A stretch of 64,000 nucleotides of DNA. Source: Volutella citrinella. Its lineage: Eukaryota > Ascomycota > Sordariomycetes > Hypocreales > Nectriaceae. The translations under genes were made by a program, and so were the position numbers. The notes under the pieces were generated by a model. The model saw only the letters and a program-made list of their open reading frames with translations, searched no databases and was not told where the DNA came from. Location: positions 310,001-374,000 of the forward strand of contig JAWZSP010000009.1 in assembly GCA_034401135.1 (NCBI GenBank), read 5' to 3'. Position 1 is the stretch's first letter. Every line of letters starts with the position of its first letter. Below, piece after piece: positions 1 through 11,432 of the stretch.

Positions 1-390
1 AAAGGATAGTCAAGAGTTTGTTAGACGTGACGGGAGTTGCAGAGGGCACAAGCCTTGAATATTGCTTTCTCACTGCATCCTCCTCAGTTTACGTCTTGCG
101 TATCATGGCCTTCTGGCCTGTTCCAGGAGTATGTTGAATGTCCTGATAGACAAGGATCTTATTCCCAACCCGACCCCTCGAGCTACCTCTTCGACCTCCA
201 ATTGGAGGTTCCTGGCGCACACGATATTTAGATCAAGCAGATTATGAGCCAAAATGGTGTACATGCAGTCGTTGCACTATAAACACTCCAACGAGGCATC
301 GCCAAACCAGCGGCCATCTTGCGTCGTTATCACATCATACCAAAACTGAAGTCGCTCGCCATTGGGAACTTGTCCACCGGCACCTTTTGT
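1..390. other. Intergenic, downstream of the P450
   Basis: No coding region is supported here. Only short overlapping open frames without family features are present, and the next gene ends at 391 on the minus strand. Confidence 0.6.
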
Positions 391-2272
391 CTAGAATTCA
401 CGCCGGCGGATTCGGGCTGGAATCGCCCCCTTCGGATGCATCACCCCAAACATAAAGTAGCCCATGTCATTCTTGATGGACAAGGGCGGCGTGAGGAGCT
501 CCACGTCAAACGCAGTCAGGAACATGGCCATGCTGACAATCATCTCCCTCTTGGCAAAGTGCCGGCCTGGGCACATGCGCGAACCACCCCCATACGTGAC
601 CCACGCACCGTCTGTTCCATCAAGCGAAAATCGCGGGCCCTCTGCTTTTGCCGTCTTTCCATCTGTTGCGCGACTACTGCTCCGCGGCTTGACGGGTCCG
701 CTGCAAGGGTTGCCCGGGTCAACGATGAAGCGCTCTGGCCAGAACTCGTCGACCGGGTGCGGATCGCTGGGCGTTCCCTGGTTCCAGGTGTACGGGCTCC
801 GGGCAGAGTCGTAGGTTGATATCAGAATGGGCTCGTCCTTGGGGAAGTGCCAGCCGTCGACGGAAAAGTTTGGTATGCGCGGCACGCGGGCGATCACGGT
901 GCCGTTGTGGACGCGCAGGACCTCGGCGTAGATAGATTGGGTCAGCGTCTGGGCGCAAAGCTTGTCGGTGTCGACGAGCATGAGGTCAGGGTTCGAGGGG
1001 TCTCGCGAGACAAATGGCGCAATCTCCTTGCGGACCTCGGCCAGGATGGCTGGGCGCTGGAGAATCTCCAGAATCATCCAGCCGATGGCAGGGATGGAGT
1101 TGGCCGTGGCCCTGGGAAAGCAGTCAGTTGGTGTGTCTTTACGCCGCAACAGAGGAGGGAAACTCCAATGAATCAGGTGGTTACCTACGCCCACATGAGT
1201 CCGAGGTCCTCGCCAGCAACAGAACTCTTGCTCAGCGGCATCTTCTGGAAGAAGGCGGACCGGCTCCTCATCAGTCGGGATCCAAAGTACTCCTCCCAAT
1301 CACGGTCATCGAGCGCACCGCTGTTGACATCGTAGTGCTCGTGCGCAAACGAATGCCACCTTTTGATATTGTCCTTCATCCTCTCACGCGCCGCATACGC
1401 CCTGGGGACTAACCATCTGGGTAGCTCCTTGAAGAGGCTGGGCAGGTGGCGATCATACGCCCAGAAGTCCTCTTCCAACGTCGGTGCCACCTCGAACACG
1501 TGCGAGCCACACAGAGATTCAGTGACTGCCCGGAACGAAATAGTTCGGATGATGGATCCGTAGAGGTCCCCAACTTGTGTCCACTCGTGGCTGGTGGCTT
1601 TGACCCCTGCTATCTGCATCGACATGTTGCGTATGAGCTGTCGTTCCATCTCCTCGAGGCGCGCACCGCTCAGGTCGCTGTGGATCGACTTGTACACATG
1701 ATGGAATATGCGGTGCTCTGGAGCGACATCACTGCTCCCCGGCTCCGGAGAGTTGCCCACCCCGGTGTCGTCGGCGAGGTAGAATGGTGCATCTGCTGCC
1801 TCGACCCCAAAGGCGTTGACTAGTGCCTGTACCAACCACTGCTCGCTTGCCACGTCCCTCGAGCTCTTGAACAGTGTGGCAATGTTCTGTGGCCCTTTGA
1901 TCAAGTTCATGCGCCGGTTGGCGAGTTTGATGGTAACAGGAACAGAGGGTCCAAACTTTGCGCTAGATTGGACGTGTCAGCATGCAACATTGATTGGCTG
2001 ATAACCAGGAGTATGTCTCACTTTGCCTTGGCAAAGAACCTTTCCATGTTCCATAGAAACTCGGGGACATGGCCAAGAAGCGGCACCATGTACGGCATTG
2101 TCGGCAGCTTCGTCCCAGCCTTCTTGTAGCGGACGGTGACGGCGGCGCGGAGCCATGAGGCGAGATAGGTGAAACTGAGGACGGCGATGACGGCCCATAT
2201 CGACCAACTTGTTGCGGTTGGTGTGGTTGCCGCCAAGCTGGCACCAACTGGGCTGCTCTGAAGCCGCTCCAT
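391..2272 (-). CDS. Cytochrome P450 monooxygenase (CYP7/CYP8-like)
   Basis: Haem-thiolate monooxygenase, probably anchored in the ER membrane; the substrate is unknown. Three exons (2272-2022, 1962-1189, 1111-391) give 581 residues, somewhat long for the family. After the initiator Met comes a hydrophobic anchor at about residues 22-45 (IWAVIAVLSF...). Intron 2 falls inside the I-helix, and splicing restores GLMWAATANSIPA. The K-helix ExxR is seen as YAEVLRV. The haem loop is YGGGSRMCPGRHF, with the thiolate Cys at about residue 522 and about 59 residues after it. The Tyr in place of the usual Phe at the head of that loop, with the I-helix, suggests the sterol/bile-acid hydroxylase-like CYP7/8 group; this subgroup is inferred. 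No biosynthetic partner enzyme lies nearby. Confidence 0.9.
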
Positions 2273-3055
2273 GTGTGTGGACGACCAAGCCAGCTGCTAG
2301 AGAGCGATCCTTAGCCTAGGTACGGGTCACCGTCGCGCGCTAGGCAGATCAAAGGATCAATCGGATTCCAAACGCGATAGATCAACCAACAATGAGCCAG
2401 CTCCATGTCGGTGAAGACTTCAAAATCGCGAGAGGTCCGACTAAGCGCGCGCAGGACACACTCCCTTCCGCCCAAAACAACTTCAGGGGCGTGAGACTCA
2501 TAGCTCCAGCTATGCCTCATTTGTGGTAGTCCATAATCGCCTTATGCCCTTTTCACCCTAGACGAAATAGCCGAGCCTATTAGGCGCTCGAGAAAGGCAA
2601 CTTCCGCTGCGTTCCGAAAAGCGATGCGACTGTATTGCTTGTCGGGCTTACGCTCCACAGGCACACTAGCACGTTTAGGCGCTAGAGCTTACCATCCGCC
2701 CGGTTATAACGGGTCTTGTCGGATGGAGAATTGGATCAAGGCCATCGTTCCACCACGCGGTGCGTTGGGGGGGGGCTAATTGCTAGTTTAACTACACATC
2801 ACGATCCATAGCGGGAAACATCTTTGTTTGTGTAACAGGTAGATTTCCGGGGTCAACCCTATCTAACCAGGCTGCTATAGTCTAGCGTACAAAGTTGAGG
2901 ACTGGGGAGCTTTTCCCCCCCCAGCTCAGTTCCAGCAGTATGCAGTAGCAATCACCCATGAATGTAAGAAGAAGAAGAAGAAAAATATGCTTCGCCGTCC
3001 TGGGTTGCGCCGAAAAAGAAAAAAAAGGATGACCTCGGGGCACCGTTTAAGCCGT
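2273..3055. other. Intergenic: P450 promoter side
   Basis: Upstream region of the P450 and downstream region of the AA14-like gene. It contains a run of nine G at about 2767-2775 and no supported gene. Confidence 0.6.
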
Positions 3056-4388
3056 CTACAGACGGGCAGCACGTCGCTGGTGGACAGTGCGGCGCTTGTG
3101 GCGCTGGCAGGGCTTGCCTGGCTTGGTGCCGGAAGTGTGGGCGGGAGCAGCAGCGGCGGTGCTGGAGGGCGACGAGGCCTCGGTGTTGGCCGGGTTGCCG
3201 TAGTGAGGCGCGGAGCTCTCGGTGCTGGCGGGGGCCGATCCCTCGGCGTTGGCAGGCGAGGATCCCTCGGTGCCGGAGGGAGCAGAGCTCTGGGTGCTGG
3301 AGAGAGCAGCGGCTTCGGTGCTGGAGGGAGCAGCGGCTTCGGTGCTGGAAGAAGAGGAGCTCTGGCTGGCGGGCTGGGGCTCGGGCTTGGAGCCGTCGCC
3401 GAAGATGTCGGTCTGGGCGCCGTTGAGGTAGCCCATGCGGGTCGAGTAGGTGGGAACCTCCTGGCCCTGCTTCCACTCGACATTGTTGCCAGTCTTCTGG
3501 AAGGCGCCAATCATCTGCTTGGCGCCGGTGACACCAGGACCGGGGACCTTGGAGGGGATCTGGGGCACCTTGCCGCCGTTGTCGTTGACGATGCGGCACT
3601 TGTGGGCGGTCATGTACATGTTCTGCTGGCCGTAGCCGCTGGGGACCCATCTGCAGCAGAGTTAGCAACGTCCTTTGTCCATATCAAGTCAATTCAAGAG
3701 CTGTGGAAACTCACCCGGTAACGCAGATGCAGTTCTCGCAGGCGGCAAGGTCAGGGATGTTGTAGTCGGCCAGACGCTCAAAGGGCGTCTCCTCAGCAAT
3801 GGTGACGACGACCAGGTTGTCCATGGTGACGGCGTAGACGTCAGAGACGTAGGCCACAGCAATCGAGGTTCCGGCGGCAGTGGACTTGTTGGCGGCGTGC
3901 AGGTTGGGCGAGTTGAGACCCTTGGAGGGGCTCACGAGGCCCTGGGCGATGACCTCGGGGTTGCTGACGTCGTAGGGGATGGGGCGCTCATTCTGCTCCT
4001 TGCCGTCGGCGTAGAAGCCGGTAGAATCTTGCCAGTTGGCCCACGGCACTGAGATCTTGGAGTTGGCCTTGATCTCCCAGACGCCCTTGGGCTCAGCCAG
4101 GAGGCAGTTGCGGCCCTTTGATAGAAACCAGCTATCGAACTCGAGGTCGTACAAGGGATCGAAGACGGTCAGGAACTTGTCGGTTGTGTTGGTGAGGGGG
4201 CCCTTGTACTTGTTCTGTTTCCAACGGTTAGATCCTTTGTCGTATAGCCAGTGTTATAAGAGCACAGGGCTTCGACTTGCCTCGGGGCAGTACATGCCGG
4301 GAGTGTAGGCGGCAAGATGGGCAGATGCCAGAGGCAGAGCAAAGACGGCGGCTGTCAACAGCCTATCCATGGACAGTGAGTGAAGCAT
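3056..4388 (-). CDS. Secreted AA14-like lytic polysaccharide monooxygenase
   Basis: Predicted secreted copper oxygenase. Three exons (4388-4281, 4214-3715, 3650-3056) give 400 residues. A signal peptide ends ...PLASA, leaving an N-terminal His (residue 24) followed by LAAYTPGMYC; an exposed N-terminal His is the copper-brace ligand in LPMOs. Later family-like elements are the LHAANKSTAAGTSIAVAY segment, VVVTIAEETPFERL, the Cys-rich CENCICVTGW and GYGQQNMYM, as I remember them in ascomycete AA14-type proteins. A Ser/Ala/Thr-Glu-rich linker of about 90 residues follows, then a short tail rich in Lys, Arg and His (GKPCQRHKRR...). Intron 1 appears to use a GC donor (GAG|GCAAGT). A second start at 4370 would give a shorter signal peptide. 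Family assignment is moderate and secretion is strong. Confidence 0.75.
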
Positions 4389-5934
4389 TGTGAAGGAGTG
4401 GATGGTGAAAAGAAGGGATAAGGAATGTAAAGTGATGCAAGTCACAGACAAGTGGTGAAAGAAAGAATGAATGGTGATGCTGGTAATCCCGCCATCGATG
4501 GAAACCGGCGTGAATTCGTCTTATATGTATCGCCCGCCGCCGCCTCCGCCGTGCGTCGCCGTGCGTTTGAAGGGCGGATGAGCGCCCGCCGGGCGGACGA
4601 CTCGAGGCCCACCATGGAACGTTTAATTACTTGTTGGGACGTTTGAAACCCCGTGGCTGAAATGAGTGAAACGGAAGCCCGGTTTTGCGGGTGGAGTCGA
4701 GGGCGCGTGGTCCCGCCCTGTGCTATTGTTGACAGCGTCACAGCCGCGTCCCCTGCCGATCTCCCGATCGAACGGTTGGCCCTATGAGGTAGAACCAGCT
4801 TAATAAGGCTATTTGCCGTGCATTAAGGCTGTCAATTGGCAAAGACGCTTCGCAGCCGTAGAATGCAGTGTCGGACTCTGTTAATACAGATGTGAAGCAT
4901 GGTGCTTTGCTGGCTGCATGCTCTGCGACGCTCGCATCTCGATAGCCTACTTCCTGGAATCGCAGGAGCCGTAGACCATGCCAAGCAGCCGCAGGAAACA
5001 CAATGCGTGACAGCTGAACATGCCGAAGAGAACGGGCTCGTGCGGTAATTAAGTCGCGATTTCAGGGTGGTGCGGGAGGATCGACTGGTGATACAAGCCC
5101 CTGAAGAGGCGGCCGCCCCCAGCCCGTGTGACAGGCCCGTCTGTGCTGGCACTGCTGGGCATCACATCTTTAATCTATTATCTGGGGCAGGGCGGGCAGG
5201 GCAGCCCTGGAGGCGGCCCAGGCCAGCGATCATCAGCCTATTCCAGGCCTCGGGCCAGGCGCTGCCAGGCGCTGCCAGGCTCTTTGACGTGTGCCTCTCC
5301 CCTTAGTCAAGCCTAAGTCATCCACACTAGCGTGCGCCGCGGGCCTGGGCAATTAAATCAGTGCGTGTCTACACCATCAAGTGCATTCGAGATGGGCTCT
5401 ATAATGCGTCGAGGGACTGCGTAATCTCTGCTTCTCCCAAGCAAGCGTGTCCGCTGCCTGCTTGGTCTGCCTACTGCTGGCGCCAGCAAGGGGGCATTGC
5501 AGGTCAATCCCAGGATATTGATCTATCCAGGATCAATGCCAGCAAGTAAGTAAATTACCGACTCGTGCATCCTCATCAATAGCAAGGAACGAGCCCAGTC
5601 GACGATCCATCAGCCTACACACAGCAAAGATTATCACGCCAGAATCCGCTGCTGCGACGGGGACGGCACAATTCAGCCGCCGACTCCCAAGTACCGTGGT
5701 TTCACTTCTCGCCATGGTAGCAAACGCCAACCAGACCGAACTCTTGCTCAATCGCACCTTGACGCCTCGATCGCGCGGATAGAATCCTTCCGACTAGCCT
5801 TGCCCTCGCCATCTCTCCCACTTCTGTGACTTGATCGCGCTTCCTCGATCGATATTTTACCGCCACTGTGCCCGGCGTCCATCCCATCCCAGATATAAAA
5901 AAAAAAAAAAAAGTCTTTCGTCCTCAGCACCCAC
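4389..5934. other. Intergenic between AA14-like gene and Zn2Cys6 regulator
   Basis: Promoter of the AA14-like gene at the left (GC-rich CCG-type triplets at about 4531-4590), then no supported gene. Short GC-rich direct repeats (GGCGCTGCCA twice) lie at about 5258-5280 and a 16-base A run at about 5897-5912, just beyond the stop of the regulator gene. Confidence 0.55.
4521..4530 (-). promoter_or_regulatory. Probable TATA element of the AA14-like gene
   Basis: On the minus strand this reads ATACATATAA, about 130 bases upstream of the ATG at 4388. The other LPMO gene in the window (ATG 21006) has a TATA element at almost the same distance. Confidence 0.4.
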
Positions 5935-8240
5935 TCAGACCTGGGCCATGAGCGTCTCCAGCACCTCGACCGGCCGACGCAATCCTGGTGCCTCATCCTG
6001 CCAGAACTTAATGCGGCATACCAGCTCGCCGACGTGATCCTCCCATCCCGCCGGAACGCCGTCGATGCCGGACCGGGCGGCCGCAATCATGGACAGCGCC
6101 GATGCCGTGCACGCCACCATGCCGAACCAGGTCCCGTGGTGGCGGTGGCGGCCCGAGAATTGCTTCATGGCCCGCAGGTTCACCTCGACGGCCATTTGTA
6201 CCCACGGCGCGATCGTGTGGCGGTGCTGTGCGTCTGGTGCCGTGTGGACCGCGTGGTACAGAAACGGGCGGCTGATGATGTTCTTAATCTCCAGCACGCG
6301 TGCGGACAGCATGTAGGGAAGCTCTTGGTCGGGAATAGTGCCCTCGGTGAACTGGATGAGAGCAGGCAATCCGTCTAGGCTGGACTCATGGTTTAGCAGC
6401 TGCAAATGGCATGGCTCCGCGGGTATGACCTACCAGTCCTGGAGTTGCTGCTCCAATTCTCGTGCGGCTTTGATCATGAAGGGGATCGAGGCTGCGTCGC
6501 TCCAGTCGACGTCATCGCTGTACAGCATATTCAACGCCCGGTTCGCCAGCCGCCGCAGCGTAATCTCAGTAAGGTAGTAGAACCAGCTCTGCTCGTGCTG
6601 GCGCCGCGACCCAGCCAACTTCCATCTCGTGACGGAGCCACCGCCGCCGGGCGTATCCCCGGCCTGGGCCGCCGCCGGCACATCCGGAGGAGAAGGGTGC
6701 AGATCCGGCTGATGAAAGTCAGCCAGGGCGCTGTTGGGGAAACCAATCTCGGAGCGGAGCTCGCACTCGGACTTGAAGCAGCTCCAGTACAGCCTCTGCT
6801 CCAGCCGTCGACGCTGCTCGGCCTTTTTGGCGTCCTTGGGCGTGGTGGGCGGTCGGCGCGCCTGGCATTGTAGGAAGATGTTGTGCGACTTGGCGGCGGC
6901 ATCAAACGACGACCACGCGCTCAGAGGCCTAAAGGTGCACATTAGATACACCCCAGCGAGGAAGTGGCACTGTGGCGTGAGAATGTCCTTTCCCAGCAGT
7001 CCCATCCTTCGCTGTGCTAGATTGTAGTACCGCTCGCCCATCCGGAGGTCCTCGCCCTGGAGCTGGAGAGACGTTTGGCCCTCTCGGATGGTCATGTTCT
7101 CGGGATTGTACTGATCTGCAACGCATCCAAGCGCACATGTTAGGAGCTATCCACGTTAGCTAGAGTAGCGGTGCCGGTGGCCAGGGGCTCACTTGCAATA
7201 AGACATGAGGGCGAGTCCCACTGGAAGCCCTCCTCGACCACGCAACGAGCGTAGGACCATATCGTATCTGCGTCGAAAATGGGATTCTTGGTGTGGATGC
7301 GTTCCATGAATCGTTGGACGAGATCCATGGTCGCCTCCTCATTGATCCCCGGGCCCTTTGGCATTGCCGGCCTTCTGAAGCTTGCGTGCGCAGAGGAGTT
7401 CACGTCTGCGGTTGAATCCTCGTCTTCTGGCATTTCGGCCAGGTATATGGCGTCAATGATGTAGTTCTTGGGAAACTTACCCTTAAGGATGGGCCATTGG
7501 AGGATGGCGTCGGCTGTGAACTTGGCCGACGGAATCCTGAGGAAGTCGTTTGCCGCATCCCCAGCATCCGCACCAGCACTTGGCGGGGCATTGATGCGGG
7601 GCGTGGGCAGCTGGTTTGGAGGAGACACATCTGTCAGGCTCGGCTCGCTGGCTCGGCTCTGTTCTATCTGTGGAGCAGAGATGTGGTCCAGTCGCGTCAA
7701 GACCTGGTTGATGCGGTCCAGGATGAGCAGGCTAGCGGGATCGAAGCTTTGCAATGTCAGATACCATAGCACAGGGGAAAGGGGCATCACGCACGCTGAA
7801 TGGTCTTGGCGGTCCTCGTATTCACAGCGTGACTGGGAAGTCTCGCAACTGCCACAGACTGGCCGCGCATTGTTGCACTTGATCTTGCGGGCGCGGCACT
7901 GGCGACAGGCGGCATAAGCTCTCTTGCGCGGAAAAGCAACCGCAGTACGGGAATTGTCCAACCGTTGCCGCTTCTGTCGAGGCTGCGTGGGCGGGCTCGG
8001 GCCATCATCTGCTTGTCCATGGCCATGCCCAGGCCCTTGGCTATCGTCTCCCACATCGGGTAGTTCTACATGTTGTCGAAACGGCTCTCCGGCGCCAGGG
8101 CCGTGACGGTCCGAGCCAGCCGGGGTTTCCGGGGGCACGGCACCGATAGGGTATGGGGAACCGAGGGATTGGAACGGCCCCTGTGGACTCGTGGCGGTGC
8201 GAGGCTCCGTCGAGGGCGACAGAGGAGAGCGAGATGACAT
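5935..8240 (-). CDS. Zn2Cys6 fungal-specific transcription factor
   Basis: Nuclear DNA-binding regulator. Four exons (8240-7795, 7746-7193, 7115-6434, 6379-5935) give 708 residues. The first ATG of the frame is 8240, as MSSRSPLSP. A disordered Pro/Gly/Ser-rich head of about 105 residues precedes a perfect Zn2Cys6 cluster, with Cys at 112, 115, 122, 129, 132 and 139 (CRQCRARKIKCNNARPVCGSC). It is preceded by basic KRQR and PRKR clusters that could act as nuclear signals. The dimerisation-type helix FDPASLLILDRINQVLTRL follows, then a long helical middle-homology region (ERYYNLAQRRMG, QRLYWSCFKSECELR) of the fungal_trans type. The 48-base first intron is a multiple of three with no stop, so unspliced mRNA also stays open. 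It is divergent from the dehydrogenase at 8897, which it may control; that is inference. Confidence 0.9.
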
Positions 8241-8896
8241 CGCATCGTGCACCCCACCACTGGACTGGCTGGGAGGAGCTGAGGAGGGCAAGCAGGAGAG
8301 TGCTCGGGGAGTTACGGGCGACGGCAACTTTATCACTGCTCACTCGCCAGTGTTGTGGGGCGTCGCGGAGTTTCGGACAGTCCCTCTAGCCTCATGCGGG
8401 GCAGTCTAACCGTACGCGGTTTGCCGTTTCCCTCACGCGACTAGGGAGAGGCGTCACAATACCCAAGGCTTGCGCTCTGCTTGAGTGGGGTTTTTGCTGC
8501 CTTTCACTGACGGTCAGTAGCAAATAACCCCAAACTTCCCAAGCACGGAATTCGTAAATGTTAAGTTAAATAAAATTACTATGATATCCAGAGGCAATGC
8601 CATTCATCTTCGCGCTCCAGGACATCGCTGGACACTTGAGGGGCTAATTACCCTGCACCATGATAGCTTCCGTGGTTTCGGTGTGGTGTGTGCACAACTG
8701 TTTACTACTCCGCAGTTTCTCCGTACATCCCGTCGCCTCCACATCCCCCCGGGGATGTTCGGCCTTTGAATGCTCCACTGCCGACCCGAGTCCATATTAA
8801 GGTCCCGGCCTCACCATCGACACAACAGCGACGTCCAATCTCACAACCTGCATTTACTTTCACCAATAGCTATCTCGGATTCATTTACTTCACATC
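8241..8896. promoter_or_regulatory. Divergent promoter, regulator / dehydrogenase
   Basis: A 656-base region between the starts of the Zn2Cys6 gene (minus) and the dehydrogenase (plus). It contains the 13-base perfect palindrome ACTGACGGTCAGT at 8506-8518, an AT-rich tract at 8555-8585, and the weak TATA-like ATATTAAG about 100 bases before the dehydrogenase ATG. The palindrome is a candidate operator, not a proven one. Confidence 0.45.
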
Positions 8897-10093
8897 ATGT
8901 CTGCACAGCTTCCAACCCTGCGATGGGGAATTCTCGGTATCTCAACCTTTACCCACTCTGGCATGCATCCCATTCTTACTCTCGTGTAGGTGCCGGCACA
9001 ATCTCGTCGTGGTTCGTCACAGACATCTGCCTGGAGCGCCCGGAAGCAACAACAAAGCACATTGTGCAAGCCATTGGCTCCTCTTCCAAGACCAAGGGCG
9101 CTGCCTTTGCGGCCAAGAACTGCCCTGCGCAGAAGCCCGAGATTTACGACAGCTACGAGCATGTCTACAACGACCCCAATGTGGACATCATCTACATTGG
9201 AACTCCGCACACCTTGCACCGCGAAAATGCACTGGCTGCCATCAAGGCCGGCAAGCATGTCCTGTGCGAGAAGCCAATTGCCATCAACGCCAGGCATGCT
9301 CGTGAGATGATTGATGCTGCTAAAGAGAAGGGCGTCTTCTTCATGGAAGGTATGAACGTGTAATCAACTGCTGAATCGAACAACGAAGCTGACTACCCTC
9401 ATCTGATAAGCCGTCTGGACTCGGTTCTTCCCAGTAGCCAAGAAGCTGCAGTCCCTGCTCCACCAAGACCAAATCATTGGCGATATTGCATCGGTGCATG
9501 CCAACTTTGCCATGCACATGCCCATGGGCTCCATGGACGCCAATGCCCGAACGGCCTCTCGCGCCCTCGGAGCCGGCGCTCTTTTGGACATTGGAATCTA
9601 TACTCTGACCTGGGCAGCTATGGCGCTAGATACATCCCCCAAGCGAGACCCCAACGTCGCGCCCGGCCTGACCGCGAGCATGGTCTTCCACAGCGAGACG
9701 GACCAGGAAAAGCGAGTCGATGAGGAAGTAGCCGTAGTGTTGCGGTACCCCGATCTCAAGGCCCAGGCCGTCTGCACGGCTTCGATGCTGCACAAGACTG
9801 GGGACGAGTTTATGCAGGTGTATGGTTCAAAGGGGTCAATTGCAGTTGGTGGCGTGGCTGCGTCAAAGCCTGGCTTCCTTGTTATTCGGCTGAATGGCGA
9901 GGAAGAAAAGAAGCTTGACTTTGAAGTTCCTGGATTCGGATTCCACTACGAGGCGGATGCCGTAGCTGAGGACATCCGGGCCGGCAGACAGGAGAACGCG
10001 ACGTGCTCCTGGAGCCACACCCTGACGCTGATGGACCGAATGGATGAGGCACGGGCGCTGTGCGGATTGACATATCCCCAAGATGAACAGTGA
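8897..10093 (+). CDS. Gfo/Idh/MocA oxidoreductase (dihydrodiol / D-xylose dehydrogenase type)
   Basis: NAD(P)-dependent cytosolic dehydrogenase acting on a sugar or diol. Three exons (8897-8936, 8990-9349, 9411-10093) give 360 residues, the usual length. The dinucleotide-binding loop WGILGAGTIS is rebuilt across intron 1. The conserved catalytic LCEKP lies at about residue 105. EAVWTRFFP, rebuilt across intron 2, and LLDIGIYTLTWA are typical of the dimeric dihydrodiol dehydrogenase and fungal NADP D-xylose 1-dehydrogenase branch. It is transcribed away from the Zn2Cys6 gene and followed by an esterase on the opposite strand, which would suit breakdown of a plant-derived or acylated substrate. 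The exact substrate cannot be read from sequence. Confidence 0.9.
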
Positions 10094-10286
10094 TTATTGG
10101 CTGAGCCTAGATAAAATTGTAACGATTCATTTTTTGAGAGCTCTCATAGAACTAACTGCTGCGTAAGATGCGATTCAGACGAATTGGCCATGCTTCTAGG
10201 CACGTCATCCATGACACTCTGGTCATAAATCATCACATCGTCTACACGTCCATGCCCATGTCTTAGAGGTGCGTAGGCATCTCCGT

Positions 10287-11138
10287 CTATTCATCAACCC
10301 AGCCGTGCTGCCGTAGCCATGCCTCGCACATTGAAGGCCAGTCCGAAACAGGCAGACCCTTCGTGGCCAGAGCAAAGCCATGGGGAGCATCCGCAAACAC
10401 GTGAAGCTCGACAGAACCACCCGCCTTTGTTATACCCTCGGCGAGTCGATAGGCGTTGACCACGGGCACGATTGGATCGTTGTTGGAATAGACGATGAAC
10501 GACGGAGGTGCGGGCGATTGTATCTGCGCATCTGGCTGCACAGCATTGTACAAGGCCTGTTTCTCGGCCGGCGGGAGGGGTGGCTTGTTCGCCACAATCT
10601 GACGGCCCACGGCGTTTGTCGAGATGGGGCCGTAGCCAAGGATGGCGAATTCGACTCTGGGCACCTCGGGATCTGGGGGGACCCACGACGAGGGATAGTC
10701 AGCCAGGAGGGCCGCGCCCAGGTGACCGCCAGACGAGAGGCCACAGATGGACAGTCCCCGAGGCGCGAGGCCGCTGCTCTGGATCAGCTTCAGTGCTCGC
10801 CTGCCGTCATCTAGCGGCGCCTGCGGGCTCGTTTCGGCGTTGGGGAATCGGTGGACGAGGACGAATGCGTGGAAGCCTAGACGATTGAGCCACTTGGCGA
10901 CAAGGATGCCCTCCTTGCCGACCATGAGCTCGACATAGCCACCGCCGCCGAGAATGAGGATCGCTCGTCCGTTGGGCTTGGACGGGGCGTATCCGAAGAG
11001 GTGTGGATGCCTCACCGCGGTCACGACGGCGTCATCGAAGGTGTCGCTCGGCTGGTGAAGCTCGAATGCGCCGTCGAGGGAGCCCTCGTCCCAGAGGGGC
11101 CAGCACTGGTCGGCGCCGAGATCTGCGGATTGAGTCAT
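10287..11138 (-). CDS. Alpha/beta hydrolase (BD-FAE / acetylesterase-like)
   Basis: Single-exon, 283-residue esterase-fold protein with no signal peptide, so probably cytosolic. The start is the ATG at 11138 (MTQSADLG). The oxyanion segment is ILGGGGYVEL, the nucleophile elbow is GLSSGGHLG with Ser at about residue 130, the acid is in NNDPIVPVV, and the His is in DAPHGFAL close to the C-terminus. This is the pattern of small acyl esterases of the bacterial-type BD-FAE/acetyl-xylan esterase group. It converges on the dehydrogenase at 8897-10093, so the two may serve one catabolic route under the nearby regulator; that link is inference from position only. Confidence 0.85.
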   Translation of the reverse strand: MTQSADLGADQCWPLWDEGSLDGAFELHQPSDTFDDAVVTAVRHPHLFGYAPSKPNGRAILILGGGGYVELMVGKEGILVAKWLNRLGFHAFVLVHRFPNAETSPQAPLDDGRRALKLIQSSGLAPRGLSICGLSSGGHLGAALLADYPSSWVPPDPEVPRVEFAILGYGPISTNAVGRQIVANKPPLPPAEKQALYNAVQPDAQIQSPAPPSFIVYSNNDPIVPVVNAYRLAEGITKAGGSVELHVFADAPHGFALATKGLPVSDWPSMCEAWLRQHGWVDE

Positions 11139-11432
11139 GATGGCGGGCGGTTGGCCAAGACTCGCAGGGAAAAGGAGCGAAGGCGCGCAGTTTATTCGAA
11201 TCGTCTGTGGGGGTCTCGTGCCATCATCAGCCCGAGCCCCGAAGTCGCGAGCAACACCCCAACTTAGCATCGCGGGGGTGGGGTAGTACCACCAAGCTGA
11301 AACAATGGGTTGTAGAAAGTCAAGGCCGGCATTGGTTTCATAGTCTTAAGAGAGTAATGCCCTGCGAGAGTGGAATCGTTGCTAAAACGTGGTGGGATGC
11401 ATGTATCATTTCTACTCAGCAAAACTACCCTC

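Noticed and set aside
2987..3721. 244-codon Gly/Ala-rich frame opposite the AA14-like gene
   Set aside because: It is the complement of the Ser/Ala-rich linker repeats of the real gene; the sense frame has signal peptide, introns and family motifs.
5890..5915. A-run near 5900 as a retroposon tail
   Set aside because: Just downstream of the regulator stop, no target-site duplication or retroelement coding sequence is seen; a simple homopolymer explains it.
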